From an uncultured Campylobacter sp. (GTDB lineage: Bacteria > Campylobacterota > Campylobacteria > Campylobacterales > Campylobacteraceae), in NCBI RefSeq assembly GCF_938017615.1, contig NZ_CALIJA010000138.1, forward strand, positions 1 through 5,620: 5,620 nt of DNA. The letters are read 5' to 3'. Within the stretch, counting starts at the first letter, position 1. Each line of letters starts with the position of its first letter. The position numbers and the translations under genes are program-made. This document shows, piece by piece, positions 1 through 5,594 of the stretch. The notes beneath the pieces are model-generated. The model saw nothing but the letters and a program-made list of their open reading frames with translations, made no database searches and was not told where the DNA came from.

Positions 1-79
1 AGCCGAGAAGTTAAACCGATAAATTTTAAAATTTTGCGTAGTAAAATTTCTGAAACTTTAGGCGAGCGAAGCAATGCGA

Positions 80-100
80 AGGAAGCGCGGGGCGCTTCCT
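80..100 (-). terminator. GC-rich hairpin, distal, possible terminator or dispersed repeat
   Basis: A perfect 9-bp inverted repeat, AGGAAGCGC and GCGCTTCCT, is separated by GGG. Flanking GCGAA-type and TTCGC-type arms (about 76-80 and 105-109) could extend it through a small bulge. There is no clear T-run on the minus-strand 3' side, so it is not a textbook rho-independent terminator. It could act together with the hairpin at 131-159 to end the transporter transcript, or it could be part of a REP-like dispersed element. Confidence 0.4.
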
Positions 101-130
101 AGTCTTCGCGAGAAATAGTGAAGCTCCCCG

Positions 131-159
131 TCGCAAGGACGAGCTGTGCTCGTCCGCGA
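131..159 (-). terminator. Hairpin just after the ABC ATPase stop codon, candidate terminator
   Basis: GGACGAGC (137-144) and GCTCGTCC (148-155) form a perfect 8-bp stem with a 3-nt loop. The stem is prolonged by TCGC (131-134) pairing with GCGA (156-159) across a 2-nt bulge. It starts only about 8 nt beyond the ATPase stop on the minus strand, the right place to end the operon transcript. A T-tract after the stem is lacking, so termination is inferred from position and strength alone. Confidence 0.45.
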
Positions 160-167
160 AGTTAGGA

Positions 168-944
168 TCAAAACGGATACGTCAAGCAACACACCCTGCC
201 GACCTTTTCGTTGTAGCTGACGTCGAGCTTCAGATCGTATAGCTTGCTTAAAATTTCGCTCTTTATGATCTGCTCCGCCTTGCCGTATGCGACCTCGCCG
301 CCGCCTTTTACGAGCGCGACGTATCCGCCTAAAAGCAGAGCAAAGTCGGGATTGTGCGTGGCCAAAACGACGGTGTAGCCGTTTTTGAGAAGCTCTTTTG
401 TGGCGCGGAGGAATTTGTATTGGTTGGCAAAGTCTAACGCTGAGGTGGGCTCGTCGAAGATCACGATCTTAGGCTCGCTGCAAAGGGCGCGCGCGATGGA
501 CGCCATCTGCCTCTGACCGCCGCTTAGGCGCGTGATGATCTTGTCTTTTAGGTGCCAAATTTCAAGCATTTTCATGTAGCGCTGCGCAAGCCTGTAGTCG
601 TTTTCGCTCGGCTGCGAAAAGATCCCGATATGCGCCGTGCGCCCCATCAGGACATATTCGAAGACGCTGTAGTCGTACTCGCAGACCTCGCTTTGCGAGA
701 CGTAGCCGATGATCTCGGCGCGCCCTTTGGCGCCAAGGCTCGCCATATCCTTGCCGTCTATTGAAATTTTGCCGCGCAGGGGCTCAAGCGTGCCGCTAAT
801 TAAATTTAAAAGCGTCGATTTACCTGCGCCGTTTTGCCCCAAAATCGTCAGCATCGCGCCCGCTTCGAGGTTGAAATTCACGTCGCGCAGCGTTAGAGGG
901 GCGGATTTTACGTAGCCGAAGTCTAAGCTCTCAACCCTAACCAT
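168..944 (-). CDS. FecE/FepC-family ABC importer ATP-binding protein
   Basis: This is the cytoplasmic ATPase subunit of a type II ABC importer; ATP hydrolysis drives uptake of a metal chelate such as iron-siderophore, heme, cobalamin or possibly nickel. All motifs are intact in the 258-residue product: Walker A GQNGAGKST (36-44), Q-loop Gln84 in YVSQ, signature LSGGQ (140-144), Walker B IVIFDEP (160-166), D-loop SALD (168-171) and switch His197 in ATHN. Length is normal for the family. The start ATG at 942-944 lies 5 nt after an AAGGAAG ribosome binding site and overlaps the end of the permease gene by 8 bp, which indicates translational coupling. The substrate cannot be read from the ATPase. 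The FecE-type assignment is firm; a specific gene name is not justified. Confidence 0.93.
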   Translation of the reverse strand: MVRVESLDFGYVKSAPLTLRDVNFNLEAGAMLTILGQNGAGKSTLLNLISGTLEPLRGKISIDGKDMASLGAKGRAEIIGYVSQSEVCEYDYSVFEYVLMGRTAHIGIFSQPSENDYRLAQRYMKMLEIWHLKDKIITRLSGGQRQMASIARALCSEPKIVIFDEPTSALDFANQYKFLRATKELLKNGYTVVLATHNPDFALLLGGYVALVKGGGEVAYGKAEQIIKSEILSKLYDLKLDVSYNEKVGRVCCLTYPF

Positions 945-1929
945 TTAGCTTCCTTTTGTTTTTAAGCAGGATGAATATAAAAAATAGCGTGCCGATAAAG
1001 CCCGTAAGCACGCCTAGCGGGATCTCGCTTTGATTTATGCTGCGCGCTACGTCGTCTACGATGAGCACGAAGATCGCGCTTAAAAATATGCTCGCGGGGA
1101 TTGCTTTGGTGTTGCTCACGCCCACGATCATGCGCGTTAGATGCGGCATCAAAAGCCCCACCCACGCGACTATGCCGCTGATACACACGCTGCTTGCGGT
1201 TAGCAGCGTCGCACAGACGATGATGATGCCCCGCTCCAGCACGACGTTTACGCCGAGCTTCGCCGCGGTCGCATCGCCCATAGATAGGACGTTTATGCGG
1301 TAGCTCATCAGCACCAAGATAGCGATACAAACCCCCATCACCGGCGCTATCATCGCTAGCACGGAGGGGTCGACCTTCGCGAGGCTTCCTAGCTGCCAAT
1401 ACACGATGTCTGCAAGCTTCGTCTCGGGATCTGCCATAAATTTTAAAAATCCGATCAGCGCGCCCATCAGACCGCTTACGATGATGCCGGCAAGCACGAG
1501 CATTATGGTGGCGCTCGAACGAAGCGCGCGCGTGATCAGAAGCGTAATGCAAACCGCCGTAAGCCCGAAAACGAAGGCGAAAAGCTGGATCAAAAGGATA
1601 TTTAGATCAAGCAGGATCGCGATCGCCGCGCCCACGCAAGCCCCGGCGCTCACGCCTAAGAGATCGGGCGAGACGAGCTGGTTTTTAAAGACGCCCTGAT
1701 ACGCCGTGCCGCTGATGCCCAGCGCTGCGCCCACGAGCACTGCGGCGATGATACGCGGCAGGCGCACCTGCATAACGACATTGTGGACGTTTTGTGCCAC
1801 TTCGCCGCCGCTAAGCGCCTTTAGTACCTCGGCGATGCTTAGGCCGAAGCGCCCTATACAAAGCGATATCGCAATCGTCGCAATCGTCGCCAGTATCAGC
1901 AGCACGAGCATAAATTTAAAATTTTTCAT
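937..1929 (-). CDS. FecCD/BtuC-family ABC importer permease
   Basis: This is an inner-membrane permease, 330 residues, the normal length for the FecCD family with about ten transmembrane helices. The N-terminus (about 6-25) is a first hydrophobic helix. Diagnostic signatures follow: VRLPRIIAAVLVGAALGISG (55-74), KNQLVSPDLLGVSAGA (82-97), the cytoplasmic coupling-helix region GIVAWVGLLMPHLTR (252-266) that contacts the ATPase, and the C-terminal IPLGVLTGFIGTLFFIFILL helix (303-322). In that last segment the usual G-x-P before FF is G-T-L, a mild departure. The ATG at 1927-1929 follows AAGGGAAGG. The gene overlaps the downstream ATPase gene by 8 bp, so the two form one operon. Upstream, where a binding-protein gene is expected, only a decayed remnant remains. 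Substrate could be iron-siderophore, heme, cobalamin or nickel; related FecD/FecE/CeuE systems in Helicobacter have been linked to nickel as well as iron. Confidence 0.93.
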   Translation of the reverse strand: MKNFKFMLVLLILATIATIAISLCIGRFGLSIAEVLKALSGGEVAQNVHNVVMQVRLPRIIAAVLVGAALGISGTAYQGVFKNQLVSPDLLGVSAGACVGAAIAILLDLNILLIQLFAFVFGLTAVCITLLITRALRSSATIMLVLAGIIVSGLMGALIGFLKFMADPETKLADIVYWQLGSLAKVDPSVLAMIAPVMGVCIAILVLMSYRINVLSMGDATAAKLGVNVVLERGIIIVCATLLTASSVCISGIVAWVGLLMPHLTRMIVGVSNTKAIPASIFLSAIFVLIVDDVARSINQSEIPLGVLTGFIGTLFFIFILLKNKRKLNG

Positions 1930-1937
1930 ACCTTCCC

Positions 1938-1973
1938 TTGCTTTAAATTTTATCTTTTGCCTTAAATTTAATC
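1938..1973. repeat. Two tandem AT-rich 17-nt direct repeats before the permease gene
   Basis: Plus-strand TTGCTTTAAATTTTATC (1938-1954) and TTGCCTTAAATTTAATC (1957-1973) match at 15 of 17 positions with a 19-bp period. They lie 9 nt upstream of the permease start, beside its ribosome binding site, and overlap the last codon and stop of the decayed binding-protein gene. The position and AT-rich GATWAAATTTAA core would suit an operator such as an iron-regulator (Fur) site, but the match to a Fur box is weak. A local slippage duplication is equally possible. Confidence 0.5.
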
Positions 1974-2297
1974 TTTGAAATCGCCTCGTTGAAATCCGCT
2001 TAAAATTTCACTTTCTAGCTCGTAGGCGAAAGGCTTGCGGTAAAATTCCTTCGCGATGGCCCTAAGATCAATATTTCAGAAAAGATCCGGATGAAAATTT
2101 TAGCCGCCTGCAAGATTTATAGTGTCGTCTCCATGCCCGTGCGGTCTCGTCCGAAAATGTTTGCGGCGCAGCATAGACGCACTTTTGCTGCACCGCCTCA
2201 AGCTGCGAAACGCAGGACTTGACAGCAGAGCCTCCGCCTTGCACGACGTCTTCTGCCGATGATGACGCAAAGACTGCAGCGACTTTGATTTATACAT
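1968..2297 (-). pseudogene. Decayed periplasmic substrate-binding protein gene of the adjacent ABC importer
   Basis: This remnant sits where the binding-protein gene of a FecCD-type operon is expected, ending 38 nt before the permease start. An ATG at 2295-2297 has a good AAGGA site 5 nt upstream. In that frame the 3' part reads PHGHGDDTINLAGG (2103-2144), then a stop (2100-2102), then FHPDLF, a second stop (2076-2078), then NIDLRAIAKEFYRKPF and a tail ending in GDFKD before TAA at 1968. Both pieces resemble the later lobe and C-terminus of FecB/BtuF-type binding proteins. The shifted frame just after the start reads KVAAVFASSSA, a plausible signal-peptide remnant, and later QLEAVQQKCVYAAPQTF, so at least two frameshifts are implied. 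Only about 110 codons remain of an expected 300 or so, so most of the mature domain is lost. The family assignment comes from recognised motifs and context, not from alignment. Confidence 0.62.
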
Positions 2298-2302
2298 CTA
2301 AA

Positions 2303-2326
2303 TCCTTAAACAGATGTGGCATTTTA
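2303..2326 (-). promoter_or_regulatory. Candidate extended -10 promoter and ribosome binding site of the decayed binding-protein gene
   Basis: On the minus strand TGCTAAAAT (-10 hexamer TAAAAT at 2321-2326, with the TG extension) precedes AAGGA at 2303-2307, which lies 5 nt before the ATG at 2297. An alternative -10, TATGAT, lies at 2333-2338. Extended -10 promoters with AT-rich upstream DNA and no clear -35 are typical of Campylobacter. It may still drive the permease and ATPase genes, since no strong terminator separates them. Confidence 0.5.
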
Positions 2327-2738
2327 GCACATATCATATTAAATTTTTATGATTTCGGCTTTCATATACGTGAGCGTATGTGAGCGAATCTAATGGCGTG
2401 CAGCTCCGTGCAATAAGGCTTTTAGCAAAATTTAGCTTGCGGATTTCAGATGAACGTCTACGAAATTTACGCCAAGATGGAATTTTAAAATTTCATCTGT
2501 TCGCGAAAGATAGACTTGAGCCTGATGGCGGAATTTTGCCGATTTAGCAGCAGACACAGCGCGTAGCGAAATTTTACGTAGGATTTGAAGATTTGATTTA
2601 GAATTCCACGAACGGATGCGGCGCGAAAATTTTATCTTTATTCGATCACGGTTTTGCTAGCCACTTAGTTGTAGAATTTTACTACTCGTTTAGCTGCGGG
2701 ATTTTATTTGCCCGCAAGAGGTTAAATTTTATCATGAA
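2327..2738. other. Intergenic DNA without an identifiable gene
   Basis: I find no coding region with a start, ribosome binding site or recognisable motif. A 74-codon minus-strand frame (2435-2656) is open but lacks an ATG and shows no family features. The stretch has several AAATTT-type and GAATTT-type hexamers, a near-perfect 24-nt palindrome at 2475-2498, a 6-bp TGCGGG/CCCGCA hairpin at 2695-2716, and a short ATACG/CGTAT hairpin at 2366-2379 next to a duplicated GTGAGCG. It may be further decayed coding DNA. Confidence 0.5.
2475..2498. repeat. Near-perfect 24-nt palindrome
   Basis: The left arm AGATGGAATTTT pairs with the right arm AAAATTTCATCT with a single G/T mismatch and no unpaired spacer. 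The centre is the AATTTTAAAATT palindrome common in Campylobacter spacers; the AGATG/CATCT outer arms make it more than the usual spacer motif. No adjacent gene end or start gives it an obvious role. As RNA the tight centre would open into a small loop. Confidence 0.5.
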
Positions 2739-2769
2739 ATTTCGCATCGCTTAAAATGCGATGCGAAAT
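2739..2769 (-). terminator. Strong 12-bp hairpin after the cooS stop codon, likely terminator
   Basis: ATTTCGCATCGC (2739-2750) and GCGATGCGAAAT (2758-2769) are perfect inverted repeats around a 7-nt TTAAAAT loop. The stem begins 14 nt beyond the cooS stop codon. The outer A/T pairs give a short T-stretch on the minus-strand 3' side, followed by AT-rich DNA rather than a clean T-run. Position and strength make it the likely end of the cooS transcript, so cooS is probably transcribed separately from the transporter genes. Confidence 0.65.
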
Positions 2770-2783
2770 GAATCCGTTCGTCG

Positions 2784-5507
2784 CTACTGCCAGCCTAGAG
2801 CTTTACGCTTTAGGCGCATATCGCTTACCATTTTTAGGGCAAGCGCGACCGGATCGGTATCTACGTGCATCACAGAGCCAAGTGCCCGCCTGGTGCCCTC
2901 TTTGAAAAAGTGTATGACGTTTGCGGAGCCGTGGATTTGATACTCGACGCAGTGATACGAGTCGATGCCCATTAGACGGAATCCGAGCGAGGCATCGACG
3001 CCCTTTTCGTTCGCCCACTCGGGAGAGGTGAAGGCAAGCGGCAGCTCGTAGAGATTTTTGCCTAGCACCCCTGCGATACCTGCGAAAATTCCGCTGGAGC
3101 GAGTGTTATCGATACACTCACCCACGTGCCAAACCGGCGGAAGCTCATCTTTTTCTAAAAATGCCCGCAGCGACGCGCCTGCTTTTTTATACGCGCTTTT
3201 TTGGCAAAAGCCCAGCTTCATTAGCGGGAACGACGCGCAGCCGTTGGTTAGGATTAGGACGTTATTTTCGATTAAGGTTTGTGCGACATCTATAATAGCG
3301 CGCTCATAAGGCACTTTAGGATTGGTGCAGCCGACCATATTTACGATGCCTAAAATTTCACCGCTTTTTAGCGCGTGCGCTAACGGCTCCATGCCGCCGT
3401 AGTGTTTATGGACGAATTCTACCGAAAAGCCCACTTCGGCCTCGACTTCGTACGGTGGGATATATACCGGCAGCCCCTTGCGCTTTTCGTGAGATTGCAA
3501 TGCGCGGTCTAGAATTTTACGCGCTAAATTCCTAGTTTCGGCGATATTGCTGTGGTGATGATCGTAGCCTATATGCTCGGCTCCGGGAAGCCTAGCTGAT
3601 GAGCTTGTAGTAACGACCTTGGTCTGGAAGCAGTTAGCCACGTCCATGATCGCAGGATAGACATCTTGGACATCGGCGACCCACAGATCAAGCGCTCCCG
3701 TACCTATGACGAGTTCGGCAGTTACGGCGTTTGAGAGCGGTACGACGCCCCAGTTGCGATACATTGCCGATAGTCCAGAACAGCACACGCCGTAAAATGC
3801 GATCCCCTGCGCGCCTATTGCGCGAGCCTTGTCTTGGTACTCCTTAGAATTTCCAATCTCCACTATTAGGCTTACCAATGTCGGCAGATGTCCGTGCACG
3901 GCGATATTGACCCAGCCTTTTTTAAGCGCGCCCATATTGCTTTTGGAAGTTACGCGATCTCCTACGCCAAATAGCGCATCCGTAGCGATATTCGCAGCTA
4001 CTACGCCGGTGAAGGTAAAAGCAAGCCCACAGCGCAAAAGATGCTGCATCACGCTGCGCCAGTCTCCATCCGTGCCTACACCCGTTCGGTGATATGCCTC
4101 AAAGACTTCGTTATACGCACTAATTGGCAAGATATCTAGCTTACGCCATACCTCTTGACGCTCCTTAGGTGCGAGCGCAGTGATGGTTTTATACTCGCCG
4201 CTACTTTGCGAAAGATCTGTCAAAAGCGTATCGGCAAGCTCGATCGCTACCTCTTTTAACTCTCTGCCTTCAGTTGGAATTCCAAAGGCTTTGGCGGTAT
4301 TGATGATTTTGTATTCGCCTATTATGGGCAGATCTAGCTTGCCTTGTGCCGCCCATTTTAGCGACAGTAGAAGCTCTCTGGCGTGCGCGCCGTGTTGAGC
4401 TACGCCCGCAGCTACTTGACGCAGTAGGTTGCGCGATACGATGAGATCGGCGTCCGCACCGCAAGTGCCGCGATCGGCCTTTTTAGTAATTTTGCAAGGT
4501 CCCATATTGCAGATCTTACAGCATACTCCGGTAAGCCCATAGCTACACATAGGCATCTGTTTGTCGAAACGATCAAACGCCGTATCTACGCCGATCTGCT
4601 CCATCCTAAGCATCATTTCGCGCACGGCGGGATCAGGGGTTTTCTCAAGTACTTCTTGCTTTGTAGGGAAGGTCTTTTTGTATTCAAGCACCGCCTTCAT
4701 ATAATCCGCCGTAAATTCCGCCTCGTGAAAATGCTCGAAAAGATTGCCCTGCGCGTCTTTATGTGTGTGCGGACTAGCCTCTGCGGGCACTAAAACTTTT
4801 GGGATGCCGTGTTCGTCAAATCCGATAATCGCGCGATGAGAGTGGGGTTTGTGATCATGGCAATGTTCGTCGTGCTCGTATGAGCAGGCGGCGGAATCCT
4901 CGTCGCGCTGCTCATACGAATACGCCGCAGAATTTGCGCCGTATTCGTGCAAATAAGCTGCGAGGTTTTCTTCTTGATCGTGTGGGTGGGTCGCAAGATC
5001 TTCGTCGTGTAGATGCGAGTGGATTGCGGAGCTATCGCTATGCTTGTGTGAATAAGAGATGTGGTCTTTGCTGCTTGGGCTCTTCGCAGGATTTGAGATG
5101 GAATTTATCAAAGAATCAGCTATGGAATTTATCGTAGAGCCTATCGCGGAATTTTGGGCGTTGCTTGCGCCTTGAGTGCTTGAGCGCGCCGCAAAGTTCG
5201 TGCCTGAAGCAGAGCTTGCGCTATCATCGTAGCCAGACGCGGAATTTCTGGCTTCGCAGTCGCACTCGTCGCAGGAATTCTCACCTGCGGCGCGATTTTT
5301 AGAAATTTTGTTGCAAGTAAGCGAGGCGGAAGTCGTAGAATTTGCAGCGGAATTTTGAGTGATATTTGCGCTTTTATCAAAAACGGACGCGGCGGAGCTT
5401 TTGGCTGCGTCTGCGGCGGAATTTTCTCCCGTATTCGCAGCGGAATTTTCATCCGTAGCAGCCTTCTTGCGTGAGCCTTTTTGTTTTGCGATTTTGTCGT
5501 TTGCCAT
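2784..5507 (-). CDS. cooS: CooS-type anaerobic carbon monoxide dehydrogenase, variant active site, with long His-rich N-terminal extension
   Basis: The product is 907 residues; typical CooS proteins are about 620-640, and here the CooS core spans roughly 268-907. Canonical CooS interconverts CO and CO2 at a Ni-Fe-S C-cluster in a cytoplasmic homodimer. Visible ligands are cluster D Cys321 and Cys329; cluster B Cys330, Cys333, Cys338 and Cys349; and C-cluster HGH (His538/His540), Cys576 of VCCSG, Cys727 of VGCTNP, Cys757 of TNGCAS and Cys798 of GECIDN. The active-site Lys835 (NEK) and a His372/His375 pair are also kept. The cysteine equivalent to CODH-II Cys333, in the DVQC motif, is Asp615 (DVQD), so CO chemistry is doubtful. 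Residues 1-148 are Ser/Ala/Asn-rich with CDECDCE at 79-85; 149-261 hold 20 His. There is no signal peptide. The ATG follows AAGGAGA with 4 nt between. No coo maturation gene lies nearby. The CooS family is firm; CO dehydrogenase activity is not. Confidence 0.9.
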   Translation of the reverse strand: MANDKIAKQKGSRKKAATDENSAANTGENSAADAAKSSAASVFDKSANITQNSAANSTTSASLTCNKISKNRAAGENSCDECDCEARNSASGYDDSASSASGTNFAARSSTQGASNAQNSAIGSTINSIADSLINSISNPAKSPSSKDHISYSHKHSDSSAIHSHLHDEDLATHPHDQEENLAAYLHEYGANSAAYSYEQRDEDSAACSYEHDEHCHDHKPHSHRAIIGFDEHGIPKVLVPAEASPHTHKDAQGNLFEHFHEAEFTADYMKAVLEYKKTFPTKQEVLEKTPDPAVREMMLRMEQIGVDTAFDRFDKQMPMCSYGLTGVCCKICNMGPCKITKKADRGTCGADADLIVSRNLLRQVAAGVAQHGAHARELLLSLKWAAQGKLDLPIIGEYKIINTAKAFGIPTEGRELKEVAIELADTLLTDLSQSSGEYKTITALAPKERQEVWRKLDILPISAYNEVFEAYHRTGVGTDGDWRSVMQHLLRCGLAFTFTGVVAANIATDALFGVGDRVTSKSNMGALKKGWVNIAVHGHLPTLVSLIVEIGNSKEYQDKARAIGAQGIAFYGVCCSGLSAMYRNWGVVPLSNAVTAELVIGTGALDLWVADVQDVYPAIMDVANCFQTKVVTTSSSARLPGAEHIGYDHHHSNIAETRNLARKILDRALQSHEKRKGLPVYIPPYEVEAEVGFSVEFVHKHYGGMEPLAHALKSGEILGIVNMVGCTNPKVPYERAIIDVAQTLIENNVLILTNGCASFPLMKLGFCQKSAYKKAGASLRAFLEKDELPPVWHVGECIDNTRSSGIFAGIAGVLGKNLYELPLAFTSPEWANEKGVDASLGFRLMGIDSYHCVEYQIHGSANVIHFFKEGTRRALGSVMHVDTDPVALALKMVSDMRLKRKALGWQ
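4866..5033 (-). repeat. Five tandem 11-12 residue repeats inside the His-rich segment of CooS
   Basis: Residues 159-214 of the CooS product divide into SSAIHSHLHDE, DLATHPHDQEE, NLAAYLHEYGA, NSAAYSYEQRDE and DSAACSYEHDE. The loose consensus is [DNS]-[SL]-A-x-[HY]-x-[HY]-x-x-[DE]-E. His in the first units is replaced by Tyr in the later ones. The period is about 33 bp. This looks like an old tandem duplication that built the metal-binding extension. The alignment was done by eye. Confidence 0.65.
4876..4919. repeat. Perfect 12-bp inverted repeat within the cooS coding sequence
   Basis: TCGTATGAGCAG (4876-4887) and CTGCTCATACGA (4908-4919) are exact reverse complements with a 20-nt loop. Both arms are coding: on the minus strand one gives SYEQ and the other CSYE within adjacent 11-12 residue repeat units. 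The mRNA could form a stable hairpin here. Confidence 0.6.
5101..5448. repeat. Cluster of RAATTY hexamers in the 5' part of cooS
   Basis: Ten RAATTY sites (GAATTT, GAATTC or AAATTT on the plus strand) lie in 348 bp, for example 5101-5106, 5125-5130, 5149-5154, 5242-5247, 5275-5280, 5338-5343, 5350-5355, 5419-5424 and 5443-5448. An eleventh lies at 4930-4935. About 0.3 would be expected by chance in that length with even base use. All but the one at 5303-5308 sit in the same phase and encode Asn-Ser (AAT TCN), giving the repeated NSA(A) theme of the protein. Confidence 0.7.
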
Positions 5508-5512
5508 GACGT

Positions 5513-5594
5513 CTCCTTAAAATTTATTTTAAAAATAAGTGAGAATGTAGAGCTCAATAAATATACTGAAAAACTACACTATTTAATTCTTATA
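5513..5594 (-). promoter_or_regulatory. Upstream region of cooS with candidate -10 elements and strong ribosome binding site
   Basis: The minus-strand leader is very AT-rich. TATATT (5560-5565), preceded by a T-run, and TATAAG (5589-5594) are both plausible -10 hexamers in the Campylobacter style without a conserved -35. AAGGAG (5513-5518) sets the translation start. Short TGTAG (5546-5550) and CTACA (5574-5578) inverted arms bracket the nearer -10. I see no convincing FNR/CRP-type palindrome, so no CO or oxygen regulator is assigned. Confidence 0.45.

Larger units (their letters stand above)
1..167. other. Non-coding tail downstream of the transporter operon
   Basis: I see no supportable gene here. 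One plus-strand frame is open from the left edge to a TAG at 100-102, but it runs through AAATTTTAAAATTTT-type spacer DNA and a hairpin, so I do not call it coding. The minus strand is broken by stops. The stretch carries two GC-rich inverted repeats (80-100 and 131-159, listed separately) just past the stop of the ATPase gene. Confidence 0.6.

Noticed and set aside
962..1552. 196-codon minus-strand ORF inside the permease gene
   Set aside because: It lies entirely within the permease in another frame and encodes an Arg/His-rich product without motifs.
2091..2222. Short plus-strand ORF beginning MKILAACK
   Set aside because: It has no ribosome binding site and runs antisense through the decayed binding-protein gene.
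2100..2297. 65-codon ORF as a genuine small basic protein
   Set aside because: Its start signals are good, but the C-terminal PHGHGDDTINLAGG continues in the same frame past the stop into a binding-protein-like C-terminus, which fits a decayed gene better.
2435..2656. 74-codon open minus-strand frame in the intergenic region
   Set aside because: There is no ATG, no ribosome binding site and no recognisable motif. It crosses the 24-nt palindrome and spacer oligomers, so chance openness is the simplest explanation.
2608..2781. ACGAACGGAT and its reverse complement ATCCGTTCGT as ends of a mobile element
   Set aside because: Only 10 bp match, and there is no transposase, no target duplication and nothing element-like between them.
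4866..5033. CRISPR array, considered because of the ~33-bp period
   Set aside because: The units are degenerate, in frame with cooS, and have no distinct constant repeats and spacers.
5141..5557. 138-codon minus-strand ORF overlapping the 5' end of cooS in another frame
   Set aside because: Its Pro/Leu/Lys/Arg-rich repetitive product is the frame shadow of the NSA-repeat DNA. The cooS frame has the strong ribosome binding site, the recognised family and the full length.
5546..5578. TGTAG/CTACA inverted arms as a regulator operator for cooS
   Set aside because: Five-base arms 23 bp apart in AT-rich DNA are likely by chance and match no regulator site I know.
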